Part shown: one piece after another, positions 61,581-64,000 of the stretch | How positions within the stretch are numbered: the stretch's first letter is position 1 | How the letters are laid out: every line of letters begins with the position of its first letter | Origin: Pararhodobacter oceanensis | GTDB lineage: Bacteria > Pseudomonadota > Alphaproteobacteria > Rhodobacterales > Rhodobacteraceae | Assembly (NCBI RefSeq): GCF_003076755.1 | Contig: NZ_QDKM01000002.1 | Coordinates: forward strand, 124,001-188,000 | Reading direction: 5' to 3' | DNA length: 64,000 bases | Made by a program: the position numbers and the translations under genes | Notes under the pieces: generated by a model | Databases searched by the model: none | What the model was told of the DNA's origin: nothing | The model's input: only the letters and a program-made list of their open reading frames with translations

Positions 61581-62524
61581 CCGATTTTACGATGATCGAG
61601 GCCGCCGCAGGGCGGCTGGCGGGCCATGCGCGGCGCACGCCGCTGTTGTCCTCGCCGCTCTTGGATGAGGTCGCCGGGCGGCGGGTGTTGGTCAAGGCCG
61701 AATGCCTGCAACGCACCGGCTCGTTCAAATTTCGCGGCGCGTGGAATGCGATTTCGGCGCTGGAACCTGCGGGGGTGATCGCATTTTCTTCGGGCAATCA
61801 CGCGCAGGGCGTGGCGCTTTCGGCGCGGCTCAAGGGGATCGCGGCGGTGATCATCATGCCGTCTGATGCGCCCGCCATTAAGATTAACAACACACGCGCT
61901 TTGGGCGCCGAGGTGGTGCTTTATGACCGTGAAAACGAGGACCGCGACGAGATCGGCGCGCGGCTCTCGGCGGAGCGAGGATTAACCTTGATCAAGCCCT
62001 TTGACATGGCGGAAGTGATCGCCGGTCAGGGCACCTGCGGCTTGGAGATTGCCGAGCAGGCGGCGGAGGCGGGTGTTACCGAAGGGCGCGTGTTTGTGCC
62101 CTGCGGCGGTGGCGGGCTGACCTCGGGCATCGCGCTGGCGCTGGAGGCGAAGGCGCCGGGGCTGCGGGTGCATCCTTGTGAGCCGGAGGGGTTCGACGAT
62201 GTGGCGCGATCGCTTGCGGCGGGGGAGTTGCAGCGCAACGCGGCGCTGAGCGGCTCGATCTGCGATGCGATTGTGACGCCGCAGGCGGGGGAGATGACCT
62301 GGCCGGTGATCCAGCGGTTGTGCGGCGCGGGGCAGGTGGTCAGCGACGAGGCGGCGCTGAATGCGTTGGCATTGGCGCATGACCATTTGAAAATCGTGAT
62401 CGAACCGGGCGGCGCGGTGGCGCTGGCGGCGGCGCTGGCCTGTGAGGGCGACGGGCCGGTGATCGCGGTGGCCTCGGGCGGCAATCTGGACCGCGCGATG
62501 ATGGTGCGCGCGCTGGACGCATGA
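61577..62524 (+). CDS. Threonine/serine dehydratase-like PLP enzyme
   Basis: A 315-residue fold-type II PLP enzyme. PLP lysine K51 is in TGSFKFRGA, SSGNHAQGVA binds the substrate carboxylate and the glycine loop is PCGGGGLTSG. It lacks the ACT-like regulatory domain of biosynthetic IlvA, so a catabolic threonine dehydratase, serine racemase or hydroxyaspartate dehydratase are the options. It overlaps its neighbours on both sides. Confidence 0.88.
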   Translation: MTDFTMIEAAAGRLAGHARRTPLLSSPLLDEVAGRRVLVKAECLQRTGSFKFRGAWNAISALEPAGVIAFSSGNHAQGVALSARLKGIAAVIIMPSDAPAIKINNTRALGAEVVLYDRENEDRDEIGARLSAERGLTLIKPFDMAEVIAGQGTCGLEIAEQAAEAGVTEGRVFVPCGGGGLTSGIALALEAKAPGLRVHPCEPEGFDDVARSLAAGELQRNAALSGSICDAIVTPQAGEMTWPVIQRLCGAGQVVSDEAALNALALAHDHLKIVIEPGGAVALAAALACEGDGPVIAVASGGNLDRAMMVRALDA

Positions 62525-62772
62525 GCCTGCCGGACCTGAGCGCTTTGGTGCAGGAGGGTGCGCGGCTGTCGGTGCGGGCGACCCCGAAAGCGCGGCGCAA
62601 TGCGATTGAACAGGGCGATCCCCTGCGCATCTGGGTGACCGCGCCGCCCGATAATGGCCGCGCCAATGAGGCGATTCGCAAGCTGCTGGCCAAGGCGCTG
62701 GGCATCGCGCCCTCGCGGCTGACATTGCTGCGCGGGCAGACCAGCCGCGACAAGCTGTTTCAGGTGGATTGA
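62521..62772 (+). CDS. DUF167 (YggU) family protein
   Basis: An 83-residue protein of the widespread UPF0235/DUF167 family, with RATPKARRN and the signature APPDNGRANEAIRKLLAKALG. Function unknown. It overlaps the end of the dehydratase gene (ATGA). Confidence 0.92.
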   Translation: MSLPDLSALVQEGARLSVRATPKARRNAIEQGDPLRIWVTAPPDNGRANEAIRKLLAKALGIAPSRLTLLRGQTSRDKLFQVD

Positions 62773-62778
62773 GCGCGG

Positions 62779-63039
62779 TTAGGGGATATCCGGTGTCTCG
62801 CCCGGTTTGATCGGACGCAGACGGTAGATGCCCTCGGGCAGGTCCAGCGCGGCGCGCAATTCTTGCAACTGGCGCGGCGAGAAATGGACGAAATGCACCT
62901 CGTCGGTGTCGGGGTCGACCTGCGAGACGGTGACCCCGGCGTCGTGATTTTCGATCACAATATCTTCGTGCAGGGGCGCGTCGCCCTCATCAATGATGGT
63001 GACCACGGTGGCGTCGAAATCGTGCTCGATGGTGAACAT
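62779..63039 (-). CDS. Small conserved-looking protein, function unknown
   Basis: An 86-residue acidic protein (MFTIEHDFDATVVTIIDEG ... VHFSPRQLQELRAALDLP). I start it at ATG 63039 since the extension to 63072 lacks a ribosome site. Beta-strand-rich first half and a helix near the end. It converges with the DUF167 gene, six bases apart. Confidence 0.65.
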   Translation of the reverse strand: MFTIEHDFDATVVTIIDEGDAPLHEDIVIENHDAGVTVSQVDPDTDEVHFVHFSPRQLQELRAALDLPEGIYRLRPIKPGETPDIP

Positions 63040-63108
63040 GGCCCATCGTAACCTGTTGTCGCGGGGCTGCAAAGGGGGCGTGGTGACCCCCTGTGCAATT
63101 GGCGGGCG

Positions 63109-64000
63109 TCAGTCGGTGTCGGTGATCGTGGCCGCGCCAAGCGCGACCTGCGCCACCTCGGTTTCGCCGAACAAGAGCCGCGCCTCGCTCAGACCCTCGG
63201 GCACCACCCAAAGCATCGTGCGCTCGCTGTCGTCGCCGACATCGGTGCCGCTGAATTGCGAATCAAGCAGACGACGCTGGAACCTTTCGCCGACCAGCCC
63301 CATGGTCTGGCCTGCGGCATCGACCAGCCGGAAGTTATGGGTGTGCCATGTAAAGCGGTCGTCGCCGTCGCTTTGGTTGGAGCCGGTGGCCTCGATCTCG
63401 ACCTCGATTTCCGCCAGCACCATGCCGGCGGGGGCTTGGATATAAGAGCTGATCGCGGTCTCGTCGCGCCCGTCCTGCAGCTCGGCGCGGCGGAAACGGG
63501 CGACTTCGCTGACCGAGAAATCGGCAAAGGAGGCCGCGTCTTGCGGTTGGCTGGGGGCGGGGATGGTGACGCTGCCCTGAAACTGGGTGTCGTCATCGCT
63601 GAACCGCAGGGTCGCCGTCGAGATGCCTTTGGGCACCACAAAGACGCCGTTCCAATGGATCGCTCCGGGGTCATCGGGAAAGTCGCGGGGGCGGCGGGCA
63701 GAGACGCTGCTGGGCCTGAGCAACATCTGGCCCCAGTTGGAATGGCTGCCGATGGGGCGCAATTCGCTGCCATCGGGAAGGATCAGATGGATCTCGCGGG
63801 TGTTGATCGAGACGCGGTCGAAATCATCGGTCCATGGCGGCTCGAAGACCATGCGCAGGTCCAGCAAGAGGCTGCCCGGCACATGCACATATTCGACGAT
63901 CCCCGCAGGGCGGTAGGCGCGTTCCTGCCAGCTAACCGCGGTGTCATAGGTGAAGCTCTGGCTGGTGCGCGCGGTCAGATTGACCTGTGCGATGGCGGGG
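63109..64000 (-). CDS. Unrecognised protein, N-terminal part outside window
   Basis: The minus-strand frame is open from the window edge (at 64000) to a stop at 63109, giving 297 residues. A GTG at 63888 is internal, since the frame upstream of it (QVNLTARTSQSFTYD) still looks coding. The sequence has repeated beta-rich blocks with FRLVDAAGQTMGLVG and LWVVPEGLSEARLLFG, reminiscent of DUF4352-like extracellular domains. I cannot assign a function. Confidence 0.6.
   Translation of the reverse strand, partial: PAIAQVNLTARTSQSFTYDTAVSWQERAYRPAGIVEYVHVPGSLLLDLRMVFEPPWTDDFDRVSINTREIHLILPDGSELRPIGSHSNWGQMLLRPSSVSARRPRDFPDDPGAIHWNGVFVVPKGISTATLRFSDDDTQFQGSVTIPAPSQPQDAASFADFSVSEVARFRRAELQDGRDETAISSYIQAPAGMVLAEIEVEIEATGSNQSDGDDRFTWHTHNFRLVDAAGQTMGLVGERFQRRLLDSQFSGTDVGDDSERTMLWVVPEGLSEARLLFGETEVAQVALGAATITDTD

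Overview
The window is one continuous stretch of a high-GC chromosome from an alphaproteobacterium, most likely a halotolerant or marine member of the Rhodobacterales (Rhodobacteraceae/Paracoccaceae). This rests on the overall gene set, namely CcmI next to RuvX and a DUF1289 protein, a four-subunit sarcosine oxidase (soxBDAG), a Hint-domain protein, PaaX-linked phenylacetate genes and a full ectoine cluster. Compact operons with ATGA/TGATG overlaps also fit. The species cannot be named from the sequence alone. I see no phage, insertion sequence with a transposase, integrase, CRISPR array or rRNA operon.

Layout. 1-5.5 kb: the end of an unknown gene, RNase D, a lipoprotein, a SufE-type protein, and a minus-strand ccmI-ruvX-DUF1289 operon. 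5.7-11 kb: soxB, soxD, soxA, soxG. 11-16 kb: a class D beta-lactamase homologue, an SDR, a LysR regulator converging on an alpha/beta hydrolase, and deoD. 16.3-18.9 kb: an overlapping ECF sigma factor / membrane anti-sigma / subtilisin-like protease operon. 19.7-26.9 kb: O-acetylhomoserine sulfhydrylase, a 1212-residue single-pass membrane protein, and metF divergent from metR. 26.9-34.9 kb: sirtuin, a PPDK-like enzyme, a SleB-type hydrolase, and folB-folP-glmM. 34.9-44.9 kb: a DMT transporter divergent from paaX, then paaJ-paaABCDE, an extra ferritin-like gene and paaZ. 45-47.6 kb: an Lrp-type regulator divergent from arginase and ornithine cyclodeaminase. 47.7-52 kb: truB, an aminotransferase, a K+ channel, a universal stress protein, pyrF and tRNA-Pro(CGG). 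52.2-57.2 kb: a 50-residue lipoprotein, then ectA-ectB-ectC-ask on the minus strand with a divergent MarR-type ectR. 57.3-64 kb: a small membrane protein, a tandem Usp protein, a Hint protein, an SDR, an alpha/beta hydrolase, a threonine-dehydratase-like enzyme, a DUF167 protein, a small conserved protein and the C-terminal part of an unknown protein cut by the window edge.

Pathways. The window covers sarcosine demethylation to glycine, aerobic phenylacetyl-CoA epoxidation and ring opening, arginine to ornithine to proline, methionine/C1 metabolism, folate synthesis, cytochrome c maturation, and ectoine osmoprotection with a dedicated aspartokinase.

Most interesting signals. (1) A sigma/anti-sigma/subtilase operon in which the anti-sigma periplasmic region itself reads like a subtilisin propeptide, suggesting a protease-gated signalling switch. 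(2) Six copies of a 120-123 bp element with 13-bp terminal inverted repeats. (3) Seven copies of a second intergenic motif, one of which forms the apparent N-terminus of a hydrolase. (4) A giant protein with a PilM/GspL-like start and a PilP/GspC-like end. (5) A FolB with an unexplained C-terminal domain and an extra diiron-like protein in the paa operon.
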